Assembly: GCA_025618425.1 (NCBI GenBank)
Contig: CM046850.1
Location: forward strand, 32,004,666-32,068,665
Length of the DNA stretch: 64,000 nucleotides
From: Heliocidaris tuberculata
Lineage: Eukaryota > Echinodermata > Echinoidea > Camarodonta > Echinometridae
Direction: 5' to 3'
In this document: one piece after another, positions 1 to 9,501 of the stretch
Layout: every line of letters begins with the position of its first letter
Numbering within the stretch: position 1 is the stretch's first letter
Notes under the pieces: model-generated
What the model was told of the DNA's origin: nothing
Database searches by the model: none
Seen by the model: the letters and a program-made list of their open reading frames with translations, nothing else
Translations under genes and position numbers: made by a program

Positions 1-11
1 CTCTGCAGGTC

Positions 12-75
12 ACTCGAGAGCCTTGTACGTTTCACTATAAGTTCTCCAGACTAGGCTGAGAGTATAACTCCGTTT
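12..75 (+). repeat. Upstream copy of a duplicated 5' flank, before gene copy 1
   Basis: The stretch from 'ctcgagagccttgtacg' to 'ctccgtt' recurs before gene copy 2 (about 3590-3660), and its first part again at 3297-3331. Its position 60-120 bp before both start codons makes it the shared 5' flank/5' UTR of the duplicated gene pair. No TATA box is evident in either copy. It marks the tandem duplication offset of about 3.58 kb. Confidence 0.75.
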
Positions 76-135
76 TGTTTTTGTCCTTTGCTTAGTCCGC
101 TTCATGCTGGCAAGTATAGAGCAGTTAAAAAAAAA

Positions 136-606
136 ATGGCAGATCCTGATGGAAACCTCGTCCGAATCTTCTTGTGGGTTGTTCCAAGAACTATCTCAAC
201 GGCTTTTACCAAATGTCTGAGTGCCATTGATGGTATGGAGATTAGGTTTGAACGTTTCACTCACACTAGTTTAGTTATAGGCAACAGTATGAGCTGGCCA
301 GTGGCGAGGAAATGCCAATGGAATATGAAGGAAATGAAGAGAAGGTTCAACAAGCAGCAGAACTCTCTGAAAGCTTTACGGGTAGCAAAATGGTGGCTGA
401 ACGAATGGTGTAAGTAAAATAAAAGTCTTTGAATATGACCTTCCTACAGGTTGAGGTACATATGTAAAAATAATGTTTATGTTCATATATAATGTATAAA
501 GGCCTTGATAACAAGTGGGGAATATGTTCTAATGTAGTAGGATAGGTAACTTACATGAGCATAATTATGAACTTAAGAATTTGTGGCTTAAAGCCTTTGT
601 CAAGTA

Positions 607-644
<38 letters not shown>

Positions 645-1380
645 GTGTGGGTTTGCCTACATATTACTATTACGTACTCCTGAGCTAAATGTCACAAAAT
701 AATTATGAATCGATGATTCATTGGGGTTTTCTTGTTGTTGTTGTTTTAGATACGGTAACGTGTGCAAGGAGTTCGAAGCATCCACAAGCAAGCACATGTA
801 TGCTAAAGAGGGGTACTTCGTTTTTCCTGATGAGAAATCTCGACAATACTTACCAGCAGGCTTTAAGCATGTCTTCCTCATCCGCGATCCCTACCGAGTC
901 TTGAGCTCCTATAGGAAAGCAATGTACGCACATCTGACGAACATGGGCCACCGGACGGGCGACGTTCTCGACGAGAAAGCATTTGACATTGGGAAGGACG
1001 ACCCACTCTTGAATGCCAACAAATTCTTCAGCGGTGTCCACGAAGTCTGGAAGTACATCCGCGACACTGTTGATCCTGACCCAATCGTCATCAATTCCGA
1101 CGACCTGTTGGCAAACCCGGCTGATGTGCTATCGAGGTTCTGCCATCTGACTGGTCTTCCTTACAGTGATTCACTTCTTCGATGGGATTCTTCTCCAGAT
1201 GTTATCAAGACGTGGAAGGCATCAACTGATGACCTTCTCAAAATGGAAACAGCAATCTATTCCAGCGAGTTTCTACCACTTAAACCAGCCATACCCCATG
1301 AGAAGTTAGCACCATATGTCAGAAGGATAGCCGAGGCGTCCATGCCATACTTCGAGGAAATTAACAAGTTCAAAATATGA
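136..1380 (+). pseudogene. P-loop/sulfotransferase-fold gene, copy 1 (exons 136-409 and 750-1380), frameshifted
   Basis: Two-exon paralogue of the gene at 3714-5096. Exon 1 starts at ATG 136 (MADPDGN...) and ends before a GTAAGT donor at 410. Exon 2 starts after a TTTTAG acceptor at 748-749 and stops at 1378-1380. It encodes the 5' phosphate-binding-type loop PRTISTAF and, in exon 2, RDPYRVLSSYR, the type of 3'-phosphate-binding motif seen in PAPS-dependent sulfotransferases. Compared with copy 2 there is a 2-bp insertion ('at', about 277-278), which puts the rest of exon 1 out of frame after ...FTHTSLV; removing it restores frame and splice phase. Exon 2 also has a 15-bp in-frame deletion near 1244. 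A conserved Trp (EIWFERF) is Arg here. Either a recent pseudogene or an assembly indel. Function inferred from fold motifs only; substrate unknown. Confidence 0.72.
611..639. repeat. (TA)n microsatellite in intron of copy 1
   Basis: Run of about 14 TA dinucleotides inside the intron of the first P-loop gene. The corresponding intron of copy 2 lacks it. Confidence 0.9.
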
Positions 1381-2068
1381 AGATGTCACTCAAGATTACC
1401 ACAGATAACTCAACATGTGGAGCGTATAGTTGAAGTTTTGATTATAATATTGTCATTGATCTGTTTATTGGAAAGAAAGAACTGCATATTACCATGTAGC
1501 CTCCTATTTTATAGCTCTTGGAAATTTTCTTGTTCGGGAATTATTGTCTCCTTTTTGAACAATATTATATTTCTTAAACGGGTTACCTTGCCTTCAGACC
1601 TTTAGGACTTTTTAGGTTTGCACTTAAAATTAATATACCCCTGTAATCAGTATAATTTCCTCAATCATCTTCTTAGCTATTTTCTCGTCGGACGTCGGTC
1701 TCGTGGGCTGTAGCCTAGCGCAATTGTCGCGAGACGGACGTCCCTCGAGACTGACAGCCCACCAAACCGAGTGCGAATGAAGTTAACAGTGGATAAGCAC
1801 TGCAAGACAGGCGAACTATGCAAACTCCATGAATGGTGTGCAAGATATATTTTCTCCAAATCATTACGCGGAGTAATTTTTAGGGTCACTTTTCAAACTA
1901 TTTTCCTCAATAATCTCAAGACTGTACTTTACCCTACTGTATTATACTTTTAGTTGTCAATTGATTTCAGTTTAGATAATCAGTGAAATTAAATTTAGGA
2001 GCTAGCCTTTTGGCTTCTCCACTGTAAATCTAACTTACTTTTCATTTATGTGCGTGTGTAGTGTAGGT
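1381..2068. other. Non-coding 3' flank of copy 1
   Basis: No convincing ORF and no AATAAA close to the stop. It contains an imperfect inverted repeat about 1699-1780 (arms 'gtgggctgt' and 'acagcccac' plus flanking GTCTCG/CGAGAC), probably a decayed palindromic repeat. Nothing else recognisable. Confidence 0.5.
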
Positions 2069-2098
2069 ACGCTTGTGTGTGTGTGTGTGTGTGTGTGT
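2069..2098. repeat. (GT)n microsatellite
   Basis: About 13 consecutive GT dinucleotides, an alternating purine-pyrimidine tract with Z-DNA potential. Confidence 0.9.
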
Positions 2099-2169
2099 TC
2101 TTCTTTTCGTGCGAATGTCATGCAAATTTTTTTGTCGCAATTTAGTCACAAAGTGTCTTAGTTATGTCC

Positions 2170-2535
2170 CAAATGTTCCCAATTTATTCTCAATTGATTC
2201 GCAATTTTGTCGCGCTTCCAGGGGTCCCAGGGCAGCGCGAGCCTGTCTTGCGCGAATGTCACATTCTCTTTTTTGTCTCCAATCAGTCACAATTTAGTTT
2301 CATGAGTCGCCAACCCCTCACAAAGTTGTCTCACATTTCTCGTTTTTTCTGACTCTCGGAAACTAAATTGAGAAGGGTTCGAGACGGGTTCGAGACATTC
2401 GCGACGACTCTGTGACTCTTTTGAGAGAAAGTTTGTCGTCCGAATTTTTGAACATGTTGAAAATTTCAGCGACACGAGAGCGAGGCCCTGCGACTCACGC
2501 GACGAAATTGAGAACCCCCGGGAACGTTTCGAGAC
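2170..2535. repeat. Degenerate foldback (imperfect inverted repeat)
   Basis: Several blocks are arranged as mirror complements around about 2330. 'caatttagtttc' at 2290-2301 pairs with 'gaaactaaattg' at 2358-2369. 'cgcgaatgtc' near 2250 pairs with 'gacattcgcg' near 2396-2405. Outer blocks rich in TTCTCAATT/GTCGCG/AGGGC pair with 2490-2535. Order and spacing are conserved, so this is best read as an old self-complementary element. The open frames here are by-products of the repeat; no protein is recognisable. Confidence 0.5.
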
Positions 2536-2732
2536 ATTTTGGAAACTCCCTCGCGAATGCCGTTTGCAATTTGTTGCCAACAATCGCAGTCCAGCAAGAT
2601 AGGTTCTTAACGTTTGGAAACCGCGAATTAGTTTTCAACCTGAAGTCCCTCTTACATGTCTTAGGTGGGAATAGGCTGGGGAGGGGGGGGGGGGGGGTGG
2701 AGTTGAGTAAGAGTAGTTTTTTCTGGACGGGA

Positions 2733-3640
2733 TTTTCCGTTCTTTGCTTGAGTAAAGGGGAGGGGGCACCTTTAGTCCATAGATCCACTGATGCTGTATA
2801 TACACAGTTCACCCTGGCTCGCCTTTTTTAATTTTAAAGATTTTGAAGGAGATGGACGTTCTGAAAGGGAGCAACAAAACATGTTTTAATTAATAATAGG
2901 CCTTAATTCCTTTATGAATTAAAAGTTCAAAAATATATTATCAACTGGCTCAAATCTGTACGTGCTTTTGATTCGGATCTCTGCGTGTGGGAGCAGCGTG
3001 GTATAGCGGTTCATTCTCTTGACTCTCTAGCAAAAGGTTGAGTGTTCGAATCTCTGGCCGGTGCGTATGTCCTTGAACAAGGCATTTTAGCGAAAGTTGT
3101 CTCCCTCCACCCAGGTGTTAAATCGGTTAAATCGGCAGAATTTATTCCTCAAAATACACCGTTGGCTGATAAAAGGCTGCCGGAGCTAAAGCTAGGGTAA
3201 TAATATCCAAACCTTCGGACATGTTGGAAGCGCATAAGGACGTTATATCTTAATTTGATATGATCTATACAAGAACAGTTTATTATTATCATTATGCCAC
3301 TCGAGAGCCTTGTACGTTCCGTTTCATTTAAGTTCTTTGCTTGATTAAGGGAGAAGGGGGGGGGGCACCTTTATCCCCTGGATTCGCTGATGCTGTAATA
3401 CACAGATAACCCTGGCTTGCTTTTTTTAATTTTAAGATTTTGAAAGAGACCGACGTTCTTAAAGGGAGCAACAAAACATGTTTAAATTAATAATAGGCCT
3501 TCTTGTATGAATTCAAAGTTCAAAAATATATTATCAACTTGCTCAAAGATCAAGACTGTACGTGCTTCGAGATCGCATTTCTGCATGTCACTCGAGAGCC
3601 TTGTACGTTCCGTTTCAATTTAGTTCTCCAGACTGGGTTG
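2733..3640 (+). repeat. ~300-bp direct duplication in the intergenic region
   Basis: The segment beginning 'ttctttgcttga' near 2740 (then 'gggggcacctttat/gtcc', 'ctgatgctgta', 'aaaacatgttt') is repeated from about 3336, both copies running into the 'ctcgagagccttgtacg' flank. The first copy is split by the SINE at 2988-3297. The tail of a third copy is at the window's start. Together these show local tandem duplication of gene flanks. Confidence 0.8.
2988..3297 (+). mobile_element. tRNA-derived SINE
   Basis: The head has an RNA polymerase III A box (TGGTATAGCGG, 2999-3009) and a B box (GTGTTCGAATC, 3042-3052), 32 bp apart, as in tRNA genes. It is followed by a body containing 'cttgaacaaggc' and 'ctccacccaggtg', a type of central block seen in marine SINEs, and an AT-rich tail ending TTATTATTATCATTATG. 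It interrupts a duplicated flank whose uninterrupted version lies at about 3575-3600, so the insertion postdates the duplication. The SINE superfamily is not assigned. Confidence 0.75.
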
Positions 3641-3713
3641 TAGAGTGTGTAACTCCGTTTCATGCTTATTTCGATTTATGTCGGCAAAATCTAGAGAAGT
3701 TTGAAAAGTGAAA

Positions 3714-4406
3714 ATGGCAGATCCTGATGGAAACCCCGTTCGAATCTTCTTGTGGGTTATGCCAAGAACTATCTCAACGGCTTTTACCAAATGTCTGAGT
3801 GCCATTGATGGCATGGAAATTTGGTTTGAACGTTTCACTTACAGCAGTTTTGTTAGGGAACAATATGAGCTGGCCAGTGGCGAAGAAATGCCGATGGAAT
3901 ATGAGGGAAACGAAGCAAAAGTACAACAAGCAACAAATATCTTTGCACGCTTTACGGGTAGTAAAATAGTTACTGAACGAGTGGTGTAAGTACAATAATG
4001 AAACTTAGATTCCTATAAAAGGTGGGGTATATTACGTGTACATAATATACAGTACTGGTCAAAATTATTAGAACACCTGCTAAACAATGACAATAGATTT
4101 CATGTTCGTTTGTACCATTTATTTTGTTTGTACCATTTATATTGTTTGTACCATCTGTACTGTGAAAACATTGTAAAATGTAAAACATGAAACAATACTG
4201 AAACTGAAACCGAAACTGCAATAAATTGTAAAGTGAAACATTCTTTATACATTGCCAATGATAATAGTTACTTTATATTACTTTATTATTTTGCTGTATG
4301 ATTATATGTTTATTTGCTTTGATTGTATTTTTATGAAAATGAAATGAATAAAGAAATGAATGAATGAATGAATGAATGAATGAATGAATATATAAATTGA
4401 TAATTC

Positions 4407-4438
<32 letters not shown>

Positions 4439-5096
4439 GTGTTGTTATAGATACGGTAACGTGTGGAAGGAGTTCGAAGCATCCACAAGCAAGTACATGT
4501 TTGCTAAAGAGGGGTACTCCGTTTTTCGCGATAAGAAATCCCGAAAATACTTACCAGCAGGCTTTAAGCATGTCTTCCTCATCCGCGATCCCTACCGAGT
4601 CTTGAGCTCCTATAGGAAAGCAATGTACGCACATCTGACGAACATGGGCCACCGGACGGGCGACGTTCTCGACGAGAAAGCATTTGACATTGGGAAGGAC
4701 GACCCACTCATGAATGCCAACGAATTCTTCAGCGGTGTCCACGAAGTCTGGAAGTACATCCGCGACACTGTTGATCCTGACCCAATCGTCATCAATTCCG
4801 ACGACCTGTTGGCAAACCCGGCTGATGTGCTATCGAGGTTCTGCCATCTGACTGGTCTTCCTTACAGTGATTCACTTCTTCGATGGGATTCTTCTCCAGA
4901 TGTCATCAAGACGTGGAAGGCATCAACTGATGATATTCTCAAATTGGCAGTCGTCTTTTATGAAACAGCAGTCTACTCCAGCGAGTTTCTACCACCTAAA
5001 CCAGCCGTACCCCAGGAGAGGTTGGCACCAGATGTCAGAAGGATAGCCGAGGCGTCCATGCCATACTTCGAGGAAATGAATAAGTTCAGAATATAA
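3714..5096 (+). CDS. P-loop/sulfotransferase-fold protein, copy 2, intact (exons 3714-3985 and 4451-5096)
   Basis: Two exons join in phase (272 + 646 nt) to give 305 codons plus stop. The ATG at 3714 has a good context (A at -3, G at +4). The donor is GTAAGT at 3986, the acceptor TTATAG at 4445-4450, and the junction codon is Val91. Residues 17-24 (PRTISTAF) form a loop like the 5'-phosphosulfate-binding segment of sulfotransferases. Residues 136-145 (RDPYRVLSSY) resemble the 3'-phosphate-binding segment, with Arg136 and Ser144 as likely ligands. No signal peptide or membrane helix is seen, so a soluble protein is likely. The family as I know it is a sulfotransferase-like P-loop group, multi-copy in marine deuterostomes; the reaction is not established. 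Copy 1 upstream is a frameshifted paralogue. The intron holds an ATGA-type microsatellite and a T26 tract just before the acceptor. Confidence 0.82.
4050..4077 (+). mobile_element. Possible solitary Tc1/mariner-like terminal repeat
   Basis: 'TA' followed by CAGTACTGGTCAAAATTATT and then AGAACACC resembles Tc1/mariner terminal repeats, which sit next to TA target dinucleotides. No matching opposite end is seen in the intron, so at best it is a fragment. Confidence 0.3.
4341..4438. repeat. ATGA-type microsatellite and poly-T in intron of copy 2
   Basis: Tetranucleotide repeats of the GAAT/ATGA phase at about 4341-4390, followed by a poly-T run at 4413-4438 that ends about 12 bp before the exon 2 acceptor. 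It may serve as an extended polypyrimidine tract. Confidence 0.85.
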
Positions 5097-5636
5097 ATAT
5101 GTAACTCAAGATTACTACAGCATGTGGAGCGTATGAGTGATTTTTTTTCTTCATTATTTTGTCATTTTATATTTCAAAGCAAATACCCGCGTATTACTAT
5201 GTAGCCACTTATTATGTCCCTCATGGAAATGATTTTGTTCATGGACTATTGTCTTCTTTTTAAACGATATTTTATTTCTTACACTGGCTACCTCGCCTGA
5301 GGCCTCGGGCCTTTTTACGTTTGCCTCACAAACCAATCTACCATGACTGCACACAATATCATTTACTTCATCATCTTCTTAGCAGCTTAGTGATCTTCTC
5401 GTGACGACTCTTCTTGCAGATAGGCCGGTGATTGACCTCTTACCTGTATGTTGATATCTATTTCTCCCCTTATTACCTTACAAGTGCAGTAAAACTAGTT
5501 TTCAATGGAACCCGGCCCTCGGGAAAAGCAAGTATTGCAATTACCTCAACCCCACAGATTTAACTTAAGGCCCGGCTGACACGAGGTCATTCTGATTGCG
5601 CCAGTACCAGGAATCATCAAAAGGGTTGTATTCATT
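5097..5636. other. 3' flank of copy 2
   Basis: Partly alignable to the 3' flank of copy 1 (for example 'ttcatggactattgtcttcttttt' near 5237 against 'ttcgggaattattgtctccttttt' near 1532), as expected for a tandem duplicate. No ORF, RNA gene or clear polyadenylation signal. Confidence 0.5.
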
Positions 5637-6525
5637 GAGATACTCAGATTTTGGTATAACAATTATATTGTTTATGAAAACCAACCCCTTTTCTATAAAA
5701 AGTGGCATTTACGTAATATCATTTTCTTGGAAGATACTCGTTTTGCAGGTAAATTTATATATATAAGACAAAATTGATAGGACATATTCAAATTGAAAAA
5801 AAAAAAAAAAAAAAACAAGAACAAAAACAAAGACGACAGCCCTGTTGGGTTTTTCCAAAATACAAACAGCAATACGAAAAGTTTGGAAAAATGATTTAAA
5901 AGAAACTAGTTTGTTAAAAACTCCAACAATACCAATTTGTCAAAAAGCAAAAGAATTGAAGTTTTTGTTCCAGTAAAATGTTTTACCATCATATTTTAGC
6001 ATGAATATGAAATAGCAAATAATGGTCCACCATACCGGACAAATTTAATTAATAACTATATAAATTTGAAAAATATGTTTCAAAGAAATTTGAAACATAT
6101 AAAAGAAAAAGAAATATAACAGTTTAATTTAAAAATGATCTATAAATTTATTCCGACCCAAACATGCCAAAGGAAGTCGTTTTTTATGGCAACTTAGTAA
6201 CTCTGATATATGTGAAACATGGAACTTTACAGAAGATATATTTCATGCCTTTTTTGAAATGTGAAGTGAACATCCCTTTTTTGATAAATTATTCGAGATA
6301 GTAGAATATGTTTATAATTTAGACCTTGATTTTAACACCAGTACTGTTTTGAAAAATTAACCGGGAAGAAGTATTAATGATATCTTGACCATTGCCTTTT
6401 GGACCATATACAACATGTTGATTATGAGAAACGAAAAAGGAAAAGATGAAAGGAGGATAAAATTGAGGTTTACTTTTTTTGAAGGAATTTAAATACCAAT
6501 CGACAACAATAATGCCGTCGTAAAA
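5637..6525 (+). mobile_element. Decayed L1-like non-LTR retrotransposon ORF2 C-terminus
   Basis: The frame at 5637 reads EILRFWYNNYIVYENQPLFY and continues KKWHLRNIIFLEDTRFAG, the pattern typical just before the C-terminal zinc region of L1-group ORF2 proteins ('IWNN...I.y..KPlFYk.W...GI..i.Dl'). Further on, at about 6210-6300 across frames, comes TWNFTEDIFHAFFE...FFDKLFEIV, which matches the 'E..eHLF.eC..v..FW..l' pattern of that region. At 6377 follows NDILTIAFWTIYNMLIMRN, like the terminal helix. Several frameshifts and stops break it, and the reverse transcriptase is absent. It is a dead, 5'-truncated copy. Confidence 0.6.
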
Positions 6526-6964
6526 AAGGGAAAACGAAAAAAAATAATGTATAATTTACCTGAAATGTTGAAAATGTATTGGTATAATGTCATATTGCTT
6601 TGTAATTTTGTGTTAAACGAAATTTGAATGTGAGATGTTGTCTTGCAATAAACACACCTGATTTAGAAGAAAGCAGCCGCGTAGCTAGGATTTAATTTTA
6701 GGGGGCGGCTGACGCGAAACGCGAAAAACTCTGACGTTTTAACAACTTTTGAGAGAAAGATGACGGCTCGTAGCACTATTTTAGGCTCTTTTCTCTCACT
6801 TCCTCCTGCTTTTTGGCTCTCGCTTTTTCTTTTTTTTTTTTCCTTGGCTTTTTTTTTTTTTGGGGGGGGGGGGCGAAGAAAAAACAAACGAACCCATATG
6901 CCAGATATTAAGAATATTGTTTGCAATGCTCTTTTTTTTAAAACGATATCACTCTGGCATAATG
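6526..6964. other. Low-complexity gap
   Basis: Contains T- and G-rich runs at 6827-6872 and no supportable gene. The G-run and the 'ggggcggctgacgcgaa' piece resemble ends of the poly-G transposons found later in the window. Confidence 0.4.
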
Positions 6965-8501
6965 ACAAGTCACTCACGCAGTCCTATATAACATACATAA
7001 CGTCAGCAAAAGGGCTTTACGAAGTGGTTTTGCATCTGAATCTGGCCGAGTTTGTTCTTTAGAAATATATAGTCTGGGAGCCTTACCGAAATAGTCACCC
7101 CATTTTACATATGAGATTTGACCCCTTAAAGTTACATAAACCATCCATGCCATTCACGAAAAGCTTGTCAGCTCGAACGAAGCCGCCGGGTTTGACCCCC
7201 AGAGCCCCCCCCCCCCAAAAAAAGGGCTCCAAAGTCGGGTCGATTTCAACCTATCTAACATTATATGCGCCAAACTTTGTCAGAAGGAAGGTGTATGACT
7301 ATACTTTACCAAAACACAAAAACTTACAAATTTTTCGGTCGGGATGGGTTGTCAGACCGCCCCTAAAAATTTGGGGAAATTTTATCCTTAAGGCCCGTGG
7401 ACCAAATTTTGTCAGAAGGAAGAGGTATGGGTGTACATTACAAAAATATAAAAACTGACACAAATTTCCATCGGGAAGAGGGTGTAACACGCCCCTGGAA
7501 AAAAACCCCCACCAAAGTGCCCCTAAACAAAGCTTTGCTGCCCAAAATGCTCTGCGCCTGTTTGACAAGGCATAACAGAGAGCTTGCAAGGTATTCGTGT
7601 AATTAACACATGAATGGTAAATTTCAGCATGGCAGCCACATAGCCAAGATACTTAACAAGCCCCTCAATTATGTCTTGTCAAACAATGGGTGTGTTTACA
7701 TAATCCTGACATTATCATTTGACTACTTTTGAGAAAGCAATACAATTTTCTCCAATTTAATAAATCATTATTAAATGATCATTTGATACCGATTTGCACT
7801 TCAAGAACTCAAAATTGTAATATGTAAATTTGACCTGATTTGAATAACACACGTTGAATTTATAAAGGTTATAATGCAAAAAAGGGGTTTTCTCTACATC
7901 CAGAGCATTTTGGGCAGCAGAGCTTGGTTTAGGGGCACTTTGGTGCTTTTTCAGGGGCGTGTTACACCCCCTTCCCGATGGAAATTTTTTGTCAGTTTTT
8001 ACATTTTTGCAATGTACATCCATACCTCTTCCTTCTGACAAAATTTGGTCCATGGGCCTTAAAGGGAAAAATTTCCCCCAATTTCTAGGGGCGGTCTGAC
8101 AACCCATCCCGGCCGAAAAATTTGTCAGTTTTTGTGTTTGGGTAATGTATAGTCATACACCTTCCTTTTGAAAAAGTCTGGCGCATATAATGTTAGATAG
8201 GGTGAAATTGACCCGACTTTGGGCCCCCCTTTTTTTGGGGGGGGGGGGGGGGGCTCTGGGGCCAAACCGGCGGCTTCGTTCGAGCCGACAAGCTTTTCGT
8301 AAATGACATGGATGGTTTATGTAACTTTAAGGGGTCAAATCTCATATGTAAAATGGGGTGACTATTTCGGTACAGGCTCCCAGACTATATATTTCTAAAG
8401 AACAAACTCGGCCAGATTCAGATGCAAAACCAGTTCATAAAGCCCTTTTGCTGACGTTATATATGTTATATATGTTATATAGGACTGCGTGAGTGACTTG
8501 T
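6965..8501. repeat. Long foldback: ~590-bp arms (6965-7554 and 7901-8501), 346-bp loop
   Basis: The left arm starts 'acaagtcactcacgcagtcc' and the right arm ends with its exact complement at 8482-8501. The arms stay complementary along their length, for example 'cagcaaaagggctttacgaa' with the complement near 8430-8456, 'tatatagtctgggagcc' with 'ggctcccagactatata', and 'caccaaagtgcccctaaaca' with 'ttggtttaggggcactttgg'. Each arm contains two related sub-repeats ('ttgtcagaaggaag...tacaaatttt'). Identity appears high but not perfect, with indels at the C/G tracts. Any transcript would fold into a hairpin of nearly 600 bp. No transposase is present. Probably a foldback DNA transposon or an inverted duplication. 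Confidence 0.85.
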
Positions 8502-8885
8502 AAAATGGGGTGACTATTTCGGGACAGGCTCCTAGCCTAATACAGGCTTGTTCGTGGGAATGAATGATATATATTTTATTACTGTAGCGGGCGCACTGAC
8601 ATTCACAAAGTTCTGCTCATTAATTTCTGCTCTCCTACTTTAGATGAGGAATAAATTTTCAAAAAAATATTCTTTAAAAAATTATTCTTGTTTTACTCCA
8701 TTTATGTTTCGTAAAATTTTTCATTATATGTTGAACAAAATTTAGATTTAGAAAGATTTAGAAATCTAGTTTCCGATTTACAATTACATCATGTCACAAT
8801 TACATCATGACAAGTATATAAAGGAGGGGCTAGGGAAAAAATTCAAATTTTCAATATACACGAAAAATGTCAATGTTTACTCTAG
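8502..8885. other. Short repeat echo and AT-rich spacer
   Basis: The first ~33 bp ('taaaatggggtgactatttc...') repeats a piece from inside the right arm (about 8348-8371). The rest is AT-rich, with no gene recognised. Confidence 0.4.
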
Positions 8886-9489
8886 GGACGCCCCACCAAG
8901 GCGGGAGGGTTGTTTGCGCTTGGCGTGCTCACAGTAAGTGACTGAATCACGGATGACATTCTCCAAATACACCTTCAGTGCCCCCGGGGGGGGGGGGGGG
9001 GGGGGCACTCAATTTTTTTTCAGACGGGGGTGTGCCGCAGCCTCCTGCGAAACGGGGGTCTAAGGAACTGACTAGAAGCGAAAAACATAGGGTCTTTGGA
9101 ACGGTGGATCTCATTACCCAGCTAAGCGAAAATACACGGTCTAATTAGAACTACGGCACTTAGTGTGGGGATTCTGAAGTGCATGCAATTGAGCACGCAA
9201 GTGAATGGACGTAGCTGGTACGCGAGAGCTAGGGAACGGGGCGCGCCGGGGGAAACGGAGAGAGACGAGCGCTTTTGTTCCGGCCGGGTATCTTGAGAAC
9301 GGCGATCGGCCGTTGAAAAAGGGGGTCGTCAAAGCGGCACATACCCGTCTGTCCAATAAATTGAGTGCCCCCCCCCTCCCGGGCCTTCAGTACACCGCGT
9401 GTCTCTTCGTAGATAACACCAGAGATCCTCTTGACGCCACCCCTTCTAGCTAGACGACAGATGGCAGGCTTGGTGATGCCTTGGATGTT
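8886..9489 (-). pseudogene. Histone H4 pseudogene, 5'-truncated and split by a MITE
   Basis: The minus strand from 9489 reads [20 protein letters not shown], then [15 protein letters not shown], the histone H4 core, with Cys replacing an Arg. The frame is interrupted by a 404-bp insertion (8980-9383) and resumes as [20 protein letters not shown], then RK, until about 8913. The last ~20 codons of H4 (TVTAMDVVYALK...) survive only as a frame-broken trace. The N-terminal ~24 residues are missing; upstream there is a 'ttttccag' that looks like a splice acceptor but may be chance. H4 would normally package DNA in nucleosomes; this copy cannot. Dispersed single histone copies (orphons) are known from sea urchins. 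No other histone gene is visible nearby. Confidence 0.85.
8980..9383. mobile_element. 404-bp MITE inserted in the H4 copy, 8-bp TSD CCTTCAGT
   Basis: The target-site duplication CCTTCAGT occurs at 8972-8979 and 9384-9391, and removing element plus one TSD restores the H4 reading ...[11 protein letters not shown]. Terminal inverted repeats: both ends read inward as C/G-run, GGGCACTCAATTT, CAGACGGG, then TGTGCCGC. No coding capacity. The 8-bp TSD fits hAT-type insertion; the family is not assigned. Confidence 0.85.
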
Positions 9490-9501
9490 TCTGGAAAACA
9501 A

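Noticed and set aside
721..749. Coding start of the second exon frame upstream of the acceptor (also 4437-4450)
   Set aside because: These codons lie in the intron polypyrimidine tract. The AG acceptor and in-phase junction with exon 1 give a better model.
9141..9453. Plus- and minus-strand open frames through the MITE
   Set aside because: They cross the insertion boundaries and the C/G runs; only the H4-matching minus-strand part has meaning.
8886..9489. Functional histone H4 gene
   Set aside because: The N-terminus is missing, a 404-bp insertion splits the frame, and the C-terminus is frame-broken.
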